DNA of 64,000 nucleotides from Methanoculleus sp. GTDB taxonomy: Archaea; Halobacteriota; Methanomicrobia; Methanomicrobiales; Methanoculleaceae. The position numbers and the translations under genes are program-made. The first letter of the stretch is position 1. Each line of letters opens with the position of its first letter. The notes under the pieces are model-generated. The model searched no databases, was not told where the DNA came from, and saw only the letters and a program-made list of their open reading frames with translations. Below are positions 37,146 to 48,198 of this stretch, one piece after another. The stretch covers positions 62,001 through 126,000 of the forward strand of contig JAHDQM010000011.1 of the NCBI GenBank assembly GCA_018433835.1, read 5' to 3'.

Positions 37146-39008
37146 ATGGCACCTCGTATCACAAAGAGCCCCCTCCAGTTCCTGCCGATGGGGCGCTACC
37201 TGAAACCCCGGATGGTCCTGGTCGCAGTAACTTCCGGTACCGCAGTCCTTGCCGCGCTCTTTGTGGAGCCTCCCGGCACCAATCTCATCCTCTGGTTCCT
37301 TCTTTTCCTTCCCGCCGCGATCGCCGGCTACCTCTACCGCGAGCGGGGGATCGTCGTCGCCACCGTGCTCGGGCTTGCTTACATAGGCGTCACGGTGCTG
37401 CGTGCGTACCCCGAGCCGGGCGCGCTCCTCCCCTTCGTCGCCATGATCGCCCTTGCGTCGCTCGCCTCGACCGTCGGCTACTCGGCCCGGGAGCAGATCC
37501 ACCACCGGGAGGCCATGGAACGGGCTCCCGGCGGTGCGTTTCTTATCAGGCAGGAGGACGGGACGATAGCGGACGCGAACCACGACTTCGCGGAGCTCCT
37601 CGACTACACGACAGAAGACCTGCAGGACCTGCCGATATCGAGGATCTGGCCGTTCGCCGACGACCGCGAACGGTTCTTCGCCCAGGCAAAACCGGATGCG
37701 GGCAACGTGGTCCTCGAGACGCAGTTCGTCGACCGGGACGGCAAAATACGCTGGTTCGTCCTCTGGGGGCGCTGCTTCGACGATGCCGTCATCTCCTGCC
37801 GGGTCTCGGACATCACCCGGTACAAAGAAGCGGAAGCGGCCCTGAACGCCGAACACCGCCGCCTCTTCTCGATCCTGGACACGCTCCCCGCCTACGTCAC
37901 CCTGCAGGCGGAAGACCACACTTTCCGGTTCGCCAACAAGGCGTTCAGGGAGACCTTCGGCGACCCGGGGGACAGGGCCTGCTACGAAGTGCAGCGCGGC
38001 TCCCGCCGGCCCTGCAACCCCTGCCAAAGCGCGCTGGTCTTCACCCTCAGGAGCCCGCAGCGGTGGGAGTGGGACCACATGAACGGGAAGACCTACGAGG
38101 TCCACGCCTACCCGTTCACCGACACGGACGGGTCGCCCCTGATGCTGCAGCTCGGGATCGACATCACCCAGCGGGTGCAGGCGGAAGAGGCGCTCAAAGG
38201 GTTTGCCGGGAACCTCCAGGCAAAGAACCGGGAACTTGAGGTGCTGCGAAGCCAGCTCTACGTCGTCAACCAGGAACTCGACGAGATGGTCAGGGAGCGG
38301 ACCGCCGACGTGGAGAAACTCCTCGCCCAGAAGGACGAGTTCATATCGCAGCTCGGGCACGACCTCAAGACGCCCTTAACCCCGCTGGTCGCGCTCCTGC
38401 CGAGGATCATCGAGCGGGAGCAGGATCCGGGGCTCCGGCGCCTCCTCGAGATCGCCGGCCACAACGTCACTTACATGAAGGATCTGGTCCAGAAGACCCT
38501 GCAACTCGCCCGGATGAACTCGCTCTACATCGAGCTCGACCTCGAACCCCTCGACCTGCAGACCGAGTTGAACAACATCTTAAGGAACTACGCGGTCACG
38601 CTCAAGACGAAGACCATCGCCCTCAACAACAACGTCCCGCCGCAGATCACCGTCAGGGCCGACCGGGTCCTCCTCGGCGAGATCTTCAATAACCTGATCG
38701 CCAACGCCATCAAATACATGCAGGACGGCACGGGGACCATCACCATCGACGCCGCTCGCGAGCAGGAGGTCGTGGTCGTCTCGGTCAGGGACACCGGGAT
38801 CGGCATGACCCGCGAACAGCTCGACAAGGCGTTTGCCGAGTTCTACAAGGCCGACCCCTCCCGGCACGACCTCGATTCCCCGGGCCTCGGTCTCACGATC
38901 TGTCGGCGGATCGTGGAGCGGCACGGAGGACGGATATGGGCCGAGAGTGCCGGAGAAGGAATGGGCTCGACCATTATATTCACCCTCGAAGCAATCGACG
39001 CGCCGTGA
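37146..39008 (+). CDS. PAS-domain sensor histidine kinase
   Basis: A 620-residue membrane sensor kinase. About four N-terminal helices (21-40, 46-63, 68-86, 93-111) are followed by two PAS domains (about 125-235 and 240-350, the second with the Cys pair RPCNPC). A coiled segment comes next, then the H-box LGHDLKTPL with phospho-acceptor His405. The ATPase core has the N-box LIANAIKYMQD, DTGIGM and SPGLGLTICRRIV. It autophosphorylates on signal and should pass phosphate to a receiver such as the one encoded next. The membrane part resembles that of the upstream HEAT protein. Confidence 0.93.
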   Translation: MAPRITKSPLQFLPMGRYLKPRMVLVAVTSGTAVLAALFVEPPGTNLILWFLLFLPAAIAGYLYRERGIVVATVLGLAYIGVTVLRAYPEPGALLPFVAMIALASLASTVGYSAREQIHHREAMERAPGGAFLIRQEDGTIADANHDFAELLDYTTEDLQDLPISRIWPFADDRERFFAQAKPDAGNVVLETQFVDRDGKIRWFVLWGRCFDDAVISCRVSDITRYKEAEAALNAEHRRLFSILDTLPAYVTLQAEDHTFRFANKAFRETFGDPGDRACYEVQRGSRRPCNPCQSALVFTLRSPQRWEWDHMNGKTYEVHAYPFTDTDGSPLMLQLGIDITQRVQAEEALKGFAGNLQAKNRELEVLRSQLYVVNQELDEMVRERTADVEKLLAQKDEFISQLGHDLKTPLTPLVALLPRIIEREQDPGLRRLLEIAGHNVTYMKDLVQKTLQLARMNSLYIELDLEPLDLQTELNNILRNYAVTLKTKTIALNNNVPPQITVRADRVLLGEIFNNLIANAIKYMQDGTGTITIDAAREQEVVVVSVRDTGIGMTREQLDKAFAEFYKADPSRHDLDSPGLGLTICRRIVERHGGRIWAESAGEGMGSTIIFTLEAIDAP

Positions 39009-39086
39009 GAAGAATCCGCAGGGTTATATATTGGTCCGGGCGAGAGAAACTACTCAAAGACCCGGTGGGTTCCGGGGAGGGGGCAG

Positions 39087-39473
39087 ATGACGGAAGTGCC
39101 GTGCCAGCGGATTATGGTCGTCGATGACGACGTGTTCATCCTCGAGGTGATGAAGGAACTCTTCGAACCGGAGGGAATCGAGGTCGTCGCCGTGGAGAGC
39201 GGCGATGCCTGCATCGCGGAGCTGAAGAAGGGGTTCCGGGGCGTCGTCCTGATGGACATCATGATGCCCAGAAAGGACGGCTGGGAGACGATCAAAGAGA
39301 TGCTCGACCTGGACCTCATGGAGGGGAACGTCGTCGCGATGCTCACCGCGAAAGACGTCCCGGACGGAGAACTGGAATACATCAAAGAGCACGTCATCGA
39401 CTACATCACGAAGCCGTTCGAGGCGGACGAGATCGTGACCGTCGTGAAGGGCTACCTCGACTATCTCGCATGA
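39087..39473 (+). CDS. Single-domain response regulator
   Basis: A 128-residue CheY-like receiver with the acidic pocket VVDDD (13-15), phospho-acceptor Asp57 in VVLMDIMMPRKDG, Thr87 in AMLTAKD and Lys109 in ITKPFEA. There is no output domain, so it acts through protein contacts or phosphorelay. It is the likely partner of the histidine kinase 79 nt upstream. It overlaps the CheB-like gene by ATGA, a layout resembling a split CheB (receiver and esterase encoded separately). Confidence 0.92.
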   Translation: MTEVPCQRIMVVDDDVFILEVMKELFEPEGIEVVAVESGDACIAELKKGFRGVVLMDIMMPRKDGWETIKEMLDLDLMEGNVVAMLTAKDVPDGELEYIKEHVIDYITKPFEADEIVTVVKGYLDYLA

Positions 39474-40069
39474 TGAGGACGCGCATGGAGAACGCCGCAC
39501 CGCCCAACCGGACGATCGTGGTCATCGGTTCCTCGACCGGCGGCCCGCGAACGCTTGAGACGATCTTTTCGCGGTTCCCGCTCGTCGATGCCGCCATCAT
39601 CATCGTCCAGCACATGCCGCTCTACATCAACAGTTCGCTCTGCAGGCATCTTGCAAAGACCACTCAAATGGAGGTCGGGATCGCGGAAGACGGCGATCCC
39701 GTGGAGCACGGCACGATCTACGTGGCCCCAAGCGATGTCCACTTAAAACTCGTCGGAAACCGGACCATCCGTCTCTTCAACGACGAGAAGGTGCAGTTCG
39801 TCAGGCCCTCGATCGACGTCGCCATGACATCGCTCGAGAAGAGCAGCGGCGACCGGTTCGCCGGGGTGATCCTCTCGGGGATGGGGAGCGACGGGGCCCA
39901 GGGGATCCGCCACATCAAGTCCATCGGCGGCGCCACCCTCGCGCAGGCCCTCCGGACCTGCGCCATCCACGCCATGCCCCGAGCCGCGTTCGAGACCGGA
40001 AAGGTGGACCAGATGCTCCCGCCGGAAGGAATCCGGGAGCAGATCATCCGGATCGCACGCACCGCCTGA
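39470..40069 (+). CDS. Stand-alone CheB-type methylesterase domain
   Basis: A 199-residue CheB catalytic domain without a receiver: VVIGSSTGGPRTLE (nucleophile Ser22), IIIVQHMP (His48) and GMGSDGAQGIRHIKSIGG (Asp141) form the catalytic triad. CheB removes methyl groups from receptor glutamates or deamidates glutamines. No cheA, cheR or receptor lies nearby, so it may serve a non-chemotaxis pathway together with the overlapping receiver and the kinase. The start could also be six residues further in (MENAAPPNRT). Confidence 0.9.
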   Translation: MMRTRMENAAPPNRTIVVIGSSTGGPRTLETIFSRFPLVDAAIIIVQHMPLYINSSLCRHLAKTTQMEVGIAEDGDPVEHGTIYVAPSDVHLKLVGNRTIRLFNDEKVQFVRPSIDVAMTSLEKSSGDRFAGVILSGMGSDGAQGIRHIKSIGGATLAQALRTCAIHAMPRAAFETGKVDQMLPPEGIREQIIRIARTA

Positions 40070-40127
40070 GGCGGTCCGGTCATCGATCCCGAGCCTTCTA
40101 AATGCGTGAAGAACCCATACTCCATGC

Positions 40128-43100
40128 ATGGAGGTCTCGCCTGCTACCGCCCGGTACTTCGACGAACTGATGGCCGGGCTTGAGTCCGCGATGCAGCTCG
40201 CCGCTGCCGCAAGGACCCGCGGACTCGATCCGAGGACGGAGATCGAGATCCCGGTGGCAAGCGACCTCGCCGACCGCGTGGAGGCACTCCTCGGCTACAA
40301 GGGGATCGCGGCCCGGATACGGGAGCTCGAACAGGAGATGTCCCGGGAAGAGACGGCACTCCGCATCGGCGACGATTTTGCAGCTAAAATGTTCGGCGAG
40401 ACCACGCCGGAGGAGATCCTCGACCACGCCATCCGGGGAGCGATGGCGCTCCTGACGGAGGGCGTGGTGGCCGCCCCGACGGAGGGGATTGCAAAAGTCA
40501 GTCTCGGGAAGAACGACGACGGGACCGATTACTTAAAGATCTACTACGCGGGCCCTATCCGGAGCGCCGGCGGGACGGCGCAGGCGCTCTCGGTGCTGGT
40601 GGGCGACTACGTGCGCCAGGCGCTCGGGATCGGCCGCTACGTCCCCCGCCCCGAGGAGGTGGAGCGCTACATCGAGGAGATCCGGCAGTACAACAACATC
40701 ATGAGCCTGCAGTATCTCCCGAGCGAGAAGGAGCTCCGGATGATCATCACAAACTGCCCGGTCTGCATCGACGGCGAGCCGACCGAGCAGCAGGAGGTGA
40801 GCGGCTACCGGAACCTGGAGCGGGTGGAGACGAACACCGTCCGGGGCGGGATGGCGCTGGTGGTCGCGGAAGGGCTGGCCTTAAAAGCCCCGAAAGTCCA
40901 GAAAAACGTCAAAAAGATGAAGATGGAGGGCTGGGACTGGCTCGAGGAGATGATCGGCGGCGGCGCCGCAAAGAGCGACGACGATGACGCGGGCGCCGCG
41001 ATCAAGCCCAAGGACAAGTACATCCGGGACCTGATCGGCGGACGGCCGGTCTTTTCGTACCCGATGCGCAAAGGGGGGTTCCGGCTGCGCCTGGGCCGGG
41101 CGCGGAACACCGGGTTTGCTGCTGCGGGCTTAAATCCCGCGACGCTGCACATCCTCGGGGACTTCCTCGCGGTCGGGACCCAGATGAAGGTCGAGCGCCC
41201 GGGGAAGGCGGCCGGGATCGTGCCGGTGGACTCGATCCAGGGGCCGACGGTCAAGCTCCGGAGCGGGGAGGTGCGCCGGGTGGACGACGCGGCGGAGGCC
41301 CGCCGCCTTGCCGGGCAGGTGGACGAGATCCTGGACGTCGGCGAGATCCTGATCAGTTTCGGGGAGTTCATGGAGAACAACCACCCGCTGATGCCCCCGA
41401 GTTACTGCGAGGAGTGGTGGATGCTCGAAGGCGGTCCGCGCCACCCGGAGAGCGAGCTCGAGGCGATAGAGTTCGCGCTCGACGGCGCACCCCTCCACCC
41501 CGACTACACCTACATGTGGGACGACGTCGCCCCGGCCGAGATCGCCCTCCTCGCGGAAGCGGTCGGCACCGGCGGCAGGGTCGAGGACGGGGTGCTGATG
41601 CTGCCGGATACGGCGGAGACGAAGGCGATCCTCGAGGAACTCCTGGTGCCCCATCACCTCTCGGGGGATCGGATCGCGATCGGTGAGCACCTGGTCTTCC
41701 TCGCCTGCCTCGGCCTGACGCTGCAGCTTGCGAAGCGTCCGGCGTGGCAGGACGCCCCGATGGAGAACTCGCTCGACCTCGTGATGCACCTCTCGGGCTT
41801 TACGGTCCGCTCGCGGGCGGGCACCCGGATAGGCGGCCGGATGGGGCGGCCGGGGAAGTCGAAGCCGCGGGAGATGCGGCCGCCGCCCCACTCGCTCTTT
41901 CCCATCGGCGACGAGGGCGGTTCCCGCCGGTCGTTCCAGGCGGCCTGCTCCTCGAAACCGCGGTCCAACACGGACGGCGGGCTGATCGAGGTGGAGGTCG
42001 GGGAGCGGCAGTGCCCCGCCTGCGGCGCCTTCACCTACAAGAACCTCTGCGAGTGCGGTGCGCACACGAACCCGGTCTTTAGGTGCCAAAAGTGCGGCAA
42101 AGACGTCGGGAAGGAGATCTGCCCCCGGTGCAACGCGGAGACGGTCTGCCTCCAGAAGGTCACGATCAACGTGAAAAGCGAGTACTCGGCGGCGATGGAG
42201 AAACTCGGGGTTCGCGAGTCCTCGGTCGCGCTCCTAAAAGGCGTCAAGGGGCTTATCTCCCGCGAGCGGCCGGTGGAGCCGATCGAGAAGGGGATCCTCC
42301 GGGCGCTGCAGAACCTTTATGTCTTCAAGGACGGCACCTCCCGCTACGACATGATCGACCTTCCCCTGACGCATTTCCGGCCGGACGAGGTCGGCGTCCC
42401 CATCGAGCGGCTCCGGGAACTCGGCTACACCCACGACATCTACGGCCGGGAACTCGTCTCGGCCGACCAGGTGCTGGAACTCCGCCACCAGGACATCCTG
42501 GTCTCGGAGGACTGCGGCGAGTGGCTGGTCCGGGTGGCGAAGTTCGTCGACGACCTCCTGGTGAGGTTCTACGGGCTTGAGGCGTTCTATAAAGCGGAGA
42601 AACCGCTCGACCTCGTGGGCCACCTCCTGATGGGGCTTGCCCCGCACACGAGCGCCGGGGTCCTCGCCCGGCTGATCGGGTTCTCGAAGGCCGCGGTCGG
42701 CTACGGCCACCCGTTCTTCCACGCGGCGAAACGGCGGAACTGTTTTGCGGGCGATACGGAGATCACCGTCTCCGACGGCCGGCGGTGGACGGCGATGCCG
42801 ATCAGGCAGTTCGTGGTGGAGAACTTCGACGTCGCGAAGCCGGGCCTGGATCACGTCGGGACGTTCTACTCCGATCCTCGCCAGCCGTTCTACGTCCGGA
42901 GCATCGACCCGCAGGGAAAGACCAGCCTGAAGAGAGTGACCTCCGTCTCGGTCCACCGGGCCCCGGCGCACCTGATCCGGTTCGCGACGAAGCGGGGGAG
43001 GATTCTCTCGGTCACGCCCGACCACGCGATGCTGGTCTGGGACACGGATTACCTGCGAAAGATCCGGGCGCTCGAGGTCGCGGTCGGCGACCGCGTCCCG

Positions 43101-43988
43101 GTGGAGGAGGGCGGGCTCGTCGTGGCGGACGAGGTCGTCGCCCGGGAGACCGTGCAGGCGCTCGACGACCGGGTCTACTGCCTGACGGTCGCCGATAACC
43201 ATACGCTGGTCGCAAACGGCATCTTCTGCGGCCAGTGCGACGGCGACGAGGACTGCGTGATGCTCCTCCTCGACGGGCTGATCAACTTCTCCCGGGCCTA
43301 CCTCCCCGAGACCCGGGGCGGGACGATGGACGCGCCGCTGGTCCTGACCACCCGGATAGACCCGGCGGAAGTCGACAAGGAGAGCCTCAACGTCGACGTC
43401 TGCGACCACTACCCCCTCGAGGTCTACAACGGCTGCCTCGCCTATGCTCACCCCAAAGACCTCGACAAATACGTCGACCGGGTGGAGCGGCGGCTCGGGA
43501 CCCCGGCACAGTGCGAGGGGTTCCTCTTCACCCACCCGACCTCGAACATCTCGGCGGGGCCGCTCGAGTCCACCTACACGAAGCTCGGGTCGATGCTCGA
43601 CAAACTCGAGGCGGAGCTCGACCTCGCGAAGAAGATCCGGGCGGTGGACGAGGACGACGTCGCGGAGAGGGTCTTAAATACCCACTTCATCCGCGACCTC
43701 CAGGGCAACCTCAACGCGTTTTCGAAGCAGAAGGTCCGGTGCATGAAGTGCAACGCGAAGTACCGCCGGATGCCGCTTGCGGGGAAGTGCACCCGCTGCG
43801 GGGGCAACGTCATCCCCACGGTCCACGAGGGCTCGGTGAAGAAGTACCTGGAGATGTCGCGCAACATCTGCGCGACCTACGCGGTCTCGGCGTACACGAA
43901 GCAGCGGGTGGAGGTCCTCTTCATGCAGATCGAGTCGACCTTCGGCCAGCCCCCGGAGAAGCAGCTGGGGCTCGCGGATTTTATGTAA
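40128..43988 (+). CDS. polC: DNA polymerase D large subunit (DP2), intein-containing precursor
   Basis: DP2 is the catalytic large subunit of the archaeal family D replicative polymerase. The 1286-residue precursor holds a 165-residue intein; the mature protein would be about 1121 residues, normal for the family. Visible parts include [24 protein letters not shown]-like regions replaced by [14 protein letters not shown], Cys-rich zinc sites (CPACGAF; CQKCGKD with ICPRC; and CMKCN with CTRCGG near the end) and the catalytic segment rejoined across the intein as AAKRRN plus CDGDEDC. It functions with the exonuclease subunit DP1, which is not in this window. The gene stands alone between the CheB-like gene and tRNA-Leu. 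Confidence 0.97.
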   Translation: MEVSPATARYFDELMAGLESAMQLAAAARTRGLDPRTEIEIPVASDLADRVEALLGYKGIAARIRELEQEMSREETALRIGDDFAAKMFGETTPEEILDHAIRGAMALLTEGVVAAPTEGIAKVSLGKNDDGTDYLKIYYAGPIRSAGGTAQALSVLVGDYVRQALGIGRYVPRPEEVERYIEEIRQYNNIMSLQYLPSEKELRMIITNCPVCIDGEPTEQQEVSGYRNLERVETNTVRGGMALVVAEGLALKAPKVQKNVKKMKMEGWDWLEEMIGGGAAKSDDDDAGAAIKPKDKYIRDLIGGRPVFSYPMRKGGFRLRLGRARNTGFAAAGLNPATLHILGDFLAVGTQMKVERPGKAAGIVPVDSIQGPTVKLRSGEVRRVDDAAEARRLAGQVDEILDVGEILISFGEFMENNHPLMPPSYCEEWWMLEGGPRHPESELEAIEFALDGAPLHPDYTYMWDDVAPAEIALLAEAVGTGGRVEDGVLMLPDTAETKAILEELLVPHHLSGDRIAIGEHLVFLACLGLTLQLAKRPAWQDAPMENSLDLVMHLSGFTVRSRAGTRIGGRMGRPGKSKPREMRPPPHSLFPIGDEGGSRRSFQAACSSKPRSNTDGGLIEVEVGERQCPACGAFTYKNLCECGAHTNPVFRCQKCGKDVGKEICPRCNAETVCLQKVTINVKSEYSAAMEKLGVRESSVALLKGVKGLISRERPVEPIEKGILRALQNLYVFKDGTSRYDMIDLPLTHFRPDEVGVPIERLRELGYTHDIYGRELVSADQVLELRHQDILVSEDCGEWLVRVAKFVDDLLVRFYGLEAFYKAEKPLDLVGHLLMGLAPHTSAGVLARLIGFSKAAVGYGHPFFHAAKRRNCFAGDTEITVSDGRRWTAMPIRQFVVENFDVAKPGLDHVGTFYSDPRQPFYVRSIDPQGKTSLKRVTSVSVHRAPAHLIRFATKRGRILSVTPDHAMLVWDTDYLRKIRALEVAVGDRVPVEEGGLVVADEVVARETVQALDDRVYCLTVADNHTLVANGIFCGQCDGDEDCVMLLLDGLINFSRAYLPETRGGTMDAPLVLTTRIDPAEVDKESLNVDVCDHYPLEVYNGCLAYAHPKDLDKYVDRVERRLGTPAQCEGFLFTHPTSNISAGPLESTYTKLGSMLDKLEAELDLAKKIRAVDEDDVAERVLNTHFIRDLQGNLNAFSKQKVRCMKCNAKYRRMPLAGKCTRCGGNVIPTVHEGSVKKYLEMSRNICATYAVSAYTKQRVEVLFMQIESTFGQPPEKQLGLADFM
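42741..43235 (+). other. Mini-intein in DP2 (165 residues, C-terminal Gln)
   Basis: In-frame Hint domain inserted between AAKRRN and CDGDEDC, inside the DP2 active-site region. It begins [13 protein letters not shown] (block A, Cys1) and has block [10 protein letters not shown] with the Thr-x-x-His. It ends [21 protein letters not shown] split as block [14 protein letters not shown] and block G ANGIFCGQ. There is no homing-endonuclease domain. The usual terminal His-Asn is Gly-Gln, with Cys as the +1 residue. The Pyrococcus abyssi DP2 intein also ends in Gln and splices, so this one may be active. Confidence 0.93.
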
Positions 43989-44111
43989 AGGTACGTGAGG
44001 GGTTCCGGCGACCGGCGGGTGTCCGGCGAGGGGCTCCGTCCCGGCGGAGGGTTGCCCGGCGGGGCCGGCCGCCATCAAACTCATTACTTCGCAGGTTCAA
44101 GAGGTACAGGC

Positions 44112-44194
44112 GCGAGTGTTACCGAGAGGCCAAAGGTGATCGACTCAAGATCGATTCTCGTAGGAGTTCGCAGGTTCGAATCCTGCCACTCGCA
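44112..44194 (+). tRNA. tRNA-Leu (anticodon CAA)
   Basis: Acceptor arms GCGAGTG and CACTCGC pair perfectly, with discriminator A. The D arm contains CCGAGAGGCC, the anticodon stem ATCGA/TCGAT encloses the loop CTCAAGA (anticodon CAA), a long variable arm (class II) follows, and the T arm is GCAGG-TTCGAAT-CCTGC. The 83-nt length and large variable arm fit tRNA-Leu. CCA is not encoded and no intron is seen. Confidence 0.95.
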
Positions 44195-44209
44195 TTCTGA
44201 TCTTAAATG

Positions 44210-44231
44210 ATCACTCCCACGGTAGAGTGAT
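44210..44231. terminator. Hairpin after tRNA-Leu
   Basis: Perfect 7-bp stem ATCACTC/GAGTGAT with an 8-nt loop, 16 nt after the tRNA. It may mark the 3' end of the tRNA transcript or of the convergent nucleotidyltransferase gene; archaeal termination usually relies on T-runs, so this is tentative. Confidence 0.3.
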
Positions 44232-44297
44232 ATGAACACTTATCTCTGGATCAGTTCATCTAATACACCTGTAATCAGGAGTGTAACAGAATGAAGT

Positions 44298-45054
44298 CTA
44301 TTTTTTCCATAATTCGACAATCTTTAATTCCCTTTCAGGGTCTGTACGTTGAAACTCCTCAATAAGATCCTTAATAGAGTTTTTCTTAACAATATCAATC
44401 ACTTTCACCTTTTGGCCCGGTGCATATTCCCTGTAATCAATATCTCCCTCTGTTAACATCCGAAGTAACCTCTTAAAGATATGATTTTTGACTTCTCCCT
44501 CGAGGAAATAACAATCTGCGTCCAGGCATACAGGGTATGGATCTCCCTCTCTTACATTTTTCAAGACAGAAGGTATGTAGTGGCGCGGTATAGTCATCTT
44601 CAGGAAGTCTACACCTTCTGGTTCCATGGCAATCTAAACAATCGGGATACTCACGACAGGTCCGATAATCCCAAAGACTGTCATCAATAATAGGCTGAGA
44701 TCCCGATTGCTCCAAGACATCATCGATAAGATCAAATTGACTGTGAAATATGTCAATCCCCTCTTCAACCAGTCTCTTTAGTCCCTCTTCGTCGATGATA
44801 AGGAGATAATCGATGTCACCGCACTGAGATCTTCCCATGGCATAACTGCCGAACATATACAATGCCTTAACAACAGGTTTAAGATCCGATTGAAGGACGT
44901 TCTGGAAATTGAGATAGAACTGTTCTTCGAGGGGAATTAACGACTTCCTATCGAACTTTATCCCCTCACAATATGCACATTCGCGTACTCCAAGGCAGTC
45001 GGTCTCGACTTCCCTCCCGCATCTTTCACAATTCACTCTGTGCGGAAAACCCAT
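44298..45054 (-). pseudogene. Nucleotidyltransferase-fold protein with zinc ribbon, probably frameshifted
   Basis: The first frame (MGFPHRVNCERCGREVET onward) has a Cys-rich ribbon (CERCGRE, CLGVRECAYC) and a nucleotidyltransferase-type core ALYMFGSYAMGRSQCGDIDYL (GS-x-x-G with DID). It runs to DCLDCHGT near 44627. Beyond that this frame becomes low-quality, while a neighbouring frame continues sensibly from MEPEGVDFLKM through CLDADCYFLEGEVKNHIFKR to the stop at 44298. The simplest reading is one protein of about 250 residues broken by a frameshift near 44620-44640; two overlapping genes are the alternative. The composition is AT-richer than the DP2 gene. It ends convergent to the tRNA and starts just below hsdR. 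Confidence 0.6.
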
Positions 45055-45081
45055 CGATATCACCCATGAGGTTGCAGTCAA

Positions 45082-48000
45082 TCAGGCTGCAACCTCGCCG
45101 CAGATTCTCTCGGCCTGCTCCAGGACAGTTCTCGTCGCCTGCTCCTGCATGTCCGGGGGATAGCCGTATTTTCTCAGGATCCTCTTGATCATCACCCTCA
45201 TCCTTGCCCGGACGCTCTCTTTCGCGGCCCAGTCTATCGCCACGTTCTTACGGATGGCTACAACGAGCTCCGAGGCGATCTCCCGCAGGAGCTCGTCCTG
45301 CATCACTTCCCGCGCACTCTCGTTCTCGGCAAGGGCGTCGTAGAAGGCAAGCTCGGCATCGGAAAGACCGAGGTCCTCCCCACGTTGCACGGTGTCGCGG
45401 ACATCTCGGGCCGTCTTGATGAGTTCCTCAAGGATGATGGCGGTCTCAACCGAACGGTTCTGATATCTCTTCACCGACGACTCAAGCATCTCCGAAAACT
45501 TCCGTGACTGGACTACGTTGCGCCTCAGTCTGGTCCGTATCTCATCCTCGATCAGTTTCCGCAACAGTTCGACTGCCACGTTCTTCTGCCGGAGGCCCCG
45601 GACCTCAGCGAGGAAGTCGTCGGAGAGGACGGAGATGTCCGGGTTCTTCAGTCCGGCCGCCTGGAAGATGTCGATGATGCCTTCAGGGGTGATGGCTTCC
45701 GAGACGAGTTGCTGGACGGCATGGTCGAGTTCGGCCTGGGATTTTGCCGTCCGTGCGGTTGTCTTTGCGATTGAGGCTTTGATGGTCTGGAAGAACGCCA
45801 CGTCGGTTCGTATCCGGTCGGTCTCTTCGTGAGGAACGCAGAGCGAGAACGCCGTCGAGAGTTGCGTCACCGCATCGAGGAACCGCGACTTCCCGTCCTG
45901 TTGCGACAGGACATGCTCCATTGCGGCAGGAATGAGCGAGAGACGCTTGCCGGGATCGCCTGTGTTCCACGCCGACCAGTCGAATCCGTGGAGCATATCG
46001 CAACAGAGCTCGTACTTCTCAAGCATGACGAAGACTGCCTCTTCCTGCTCTTCGACGCTCAGGCCCTTGTGTTTCTTCCTCTCATCAGTGAATTCGGCAA
46101 GGGCTTCTTTGAGTTTCGGCGCGATTCCCAGATAGTCGACGATGAGGCCCCCTGGCTTGTCCCGGAAGACACGGTTCACGCGGGCGATGGTCTGCATGAG
46201 CGTATGGCCCTGCATGGGTTTGTCCACGTACATCGTGTGCAGGCAGGGAGCATCGAACCCGGTGATCCACATGTCCCGGACGATGACGATCTTCAGGGGA
46301 TCGTCGGGGTCGACAAAGCGGTTTCGGATCCTGTTCCGCTGTGCCTTCGTCCGGAAGTGCATCTGCCACTCGGGTTTTTCGGACGCGGAGCCGGACATCA
46401 CGACCTTGACGGCTCCCGACGTATCGTCGTCACTGTGCCACTCAGGCCGGAGGCGGGTGATGGCATTGTACATTTCGACGCAGATGCGCCTGCTCATGCA
46501 GACGACCATCGCCTTGCCTTCGAGTGTCTCAAGGCGCTTTTCAAAGTGGCCGACGAGGTCTTCTGTGATCACCTCAATGCGATGCTCGGCGCCGATAACC
46601 GCCTCGAGTTGCGCCCACTTCGACCGCAGTCTCTCCCGGACGCTCTCTTCCTCGTTCTCGGTGACTTCCTCGAAGCCCTCATCGAGCACCGGTTTCTCTT
46701 CTTCGGCAAGGTCGAGTTTGACGTGGCGCCCCTCGTAGTAGATGGGGACGGTGACGCCGTCTTCGTTCGCCTGGACGACATCGTAGATGCTGATGTAATC
46801 CCCGAAGACCGCCCGGGTGTCCCGGTCCTTGAGCGAGATCGGTGTTCCGGTAAAACCGATGGAGGAGGCGTTGGGGAGGGCCTGCCGGATGTACTCGGCA
46901 AACCCGTAGCGGATATACCCCGTCGCTTTATCGACGTGCGGCTTAAAGCCGTAGTGGCTGCGGTGCGCCTCGTCGGCGATGAAGACGATGTTGCGCCGTT
47001 CTGAGAGAACCGGATGGCTCTCCTCTTCTCTCTCGGGAAAGAACTTCTGGACCGTGGAGAAGATCACGCCGCCGGACTCACGCTGCAGCAGTTCGCGGAG
47101 GTGTGAGCGGCTCTCGGCCTGGACCGGGGTCTGCCGGATGTGCTCGCTGCACCGTGCGAAGGTATCGAAGAGCTGGCCGTCGAGGTCGTTCTGGTCGGTG
47201 AGGACAACGAGGGTCGGGTTCTCCATCCCGGGCGTGAGGATGATCTTTCTCGCGTAAAAGACCATGGAGAGACTCTTTCCGGAACCCTGCGTATGCCAGA
47301 TGACGCCGCCTTTCCTGTCGCCTTCGGGTGCGGAAGCCGTGACGGTGCTCTCCACCGCGGCCCTGACGGCGTGGAACTGGTGGTATGCCGCGATCTTTTT
47401 GACGAGCGCCTTACCGTCGTCTTCAAAGAGGATGTAGTCGGCGAGGTATTCGAGGAAACGCTCTCTCTGGAAGAGGCCTTTGAGGAGGACTTCGAGTTCC
47501 GGGATGGCGGCAGGTGCGGTCTCGTCGCCGTCGATCGTCCGCCAGTGCATGAACCGGTCTTCGTCGGCGGTCAGGGAGCCGACCCGTGCCTGGACGCCGT
47601 CGGAGATGACCATGACCTCGTTCGTGTAGAAGAGGGAGGGGATCTGCTGCTTGTAGGTCTGGAGCTGGTTGTAGGCCGACCAGATGGTGGCGCTCTCGTC
47701 GGCCGGATTCTTGAGTTCGATGACGCCCACGGGGATGCCGTTAACGAAGACGACGATATCCGGCCGCCGGTTGTGATCGCCCTCGACCATGGTGTACTGG
47801 TTGACGACGACAAGATCGTTTCTGTCGGGGTCTTTGAGGTCGATGACCTTCGCGAGGCCGTGGCGAATGGCTCCGTTCTCCCGGTACTCGACCGGGATGC
47901 CGTCGGTCAGGTAGCGGTGGAAGGTATGGTTGTTCTCGACGAGCGATGCGGAGGAGGGGGCTGTGAGTTTGCGGACGGCCTCATCGACGGCGCTCTCCGG

Positions 48001-48192
48001 GAGATTGGAGTTGATCCGGCGGAGCGAGGCGCGGACTCTCCGGGGGAGGAAGGGCTGGCCGTAGTCGGTGCGCTCCGCGGCCGGCTCTCCGGGGGCGATC
48101 TCCGGCCCGGAGAGGACCTCATAGCCGAGACCGGCAAACCACGCAAGGGCGGCTTCTTCGACTTCCGATTCGGTGAAGGTGTATGGTGCCAT
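45082..48192 (-). CDS. hsdR: Type I restriction enzyme, restriction/translocase subunit
   Basis: A 1036-residue HsdR. The N-terminal PD-(D/E)xK nuclease shows Asp145 in RRPDIVVF and Glu159-x-Lys161 in VGVIELKNP. The SF2 translocase has Walker A TQGSGKS at 301-307, DEAH at 407-410, motif [12 protein letters not shown] and the C-terminal helicase half with VVCMSRR and QTIARVNR. It cuts DNA when translocation by the complex stalls. Its hsdM and hsdS partners lie 3.6-6.5 kb upstream on the same strand, separated by four accessory genes. The fic stop is 6 nt before this start, so it is probably co-transcribed with fic. Confidence 0.96.
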   Translation of the reverse strand: MAPYTFTESEVEEAALAWFAGLGYEVLSGPEIAPGEPAAERTDYGQPFLPRRVRASLRRINSNLPESAVDEAVRKLTAPSSASLVENNHTFHRYLTDGIPVEYRENGAIRHGLAKVIDLKDPDRNDLVVVNQYTMVEGDHNRRPDIVVFVNGIPVGVIELKNPADESATIWSAYNQLQTYKQQIPSLFYTNEVMVISDGVQARVGSLTADEDRFMHWRTIDGDETAPAAIPELEVLLKGLFQRERFLEYLADYILFEDDGKALVKKIAAYHQFHAVRAAVESTVTASAPEGDRKGGVIWHTQGSGKSLSMVFYARKIILTPGMENPTLVVLTDQNDLDGQLFDTFARCSEHIRQTPVQAESRSHLRELLQRESGGVIFSTVQKFFPEREEESHPVLSERRNIVFIADEAHRSHYGFKPHVDKATGYIRYGFAEYIRQALPNASSIGFTGTPISLKDRDTRAVFGDYISIYDVVQANEDGVTVPIYYEGRHVKLDLAEEEKPVLDEGFEEVTENEEESVRERLRSKWAQLEAVIGAEHRIEVITEDLVGHFEKRLETLEGKAMVVCMSRRICVEMYNAITRLRPEWHSDDDTSGAVKVVMSGSASEKPEWQMHFRTKAQRNRIRNRFVDPDDPLKIVIVRDMWITGFDAPCLHTMYVDKPMQGHTLMQTIARVNRVFRDKPGGLIVDYLGIAPKLKEALAEFTDERKKHKGLSVEEQEEAVFVMLEKYELCCDMLHGFDWSAWNTGDPGKRLSLIPAAMEHVLSQQDGKSRFLDAVTQLSTAFSLCVPHEETDRIRTDVAFFQTIKASIAKTTARTAKSQAELDHAVQQLVSEAITPEGIIDIFQAAGLKNPDISVLSDDFLAEVRGLRQKNVAVELLRKLIEDEIRTRLRRNVVQSRKFSEMLESSVKRYQNRSVETAIILEELIKTARDVRDTVQRGEDLGLSDAELAFYDALAENESAREVMQDELLREIASELVVAIRKNVAIDWAAKESVRARMRVMIKRILRKYGYPPDMQEQATRTVLEQAERICGEVAA

Positions 48193-48198
48193 GGTTTT

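Noticed and set aside
42741..43235. Possibility that the insertion in DP2 is a natural family insertion rather than an intein
   Set aside because: It has Hint blocks A, B, F and G, sits at an invariant catalytic segment, and the flanks rejoin perfectly to RRN-CDGDED.
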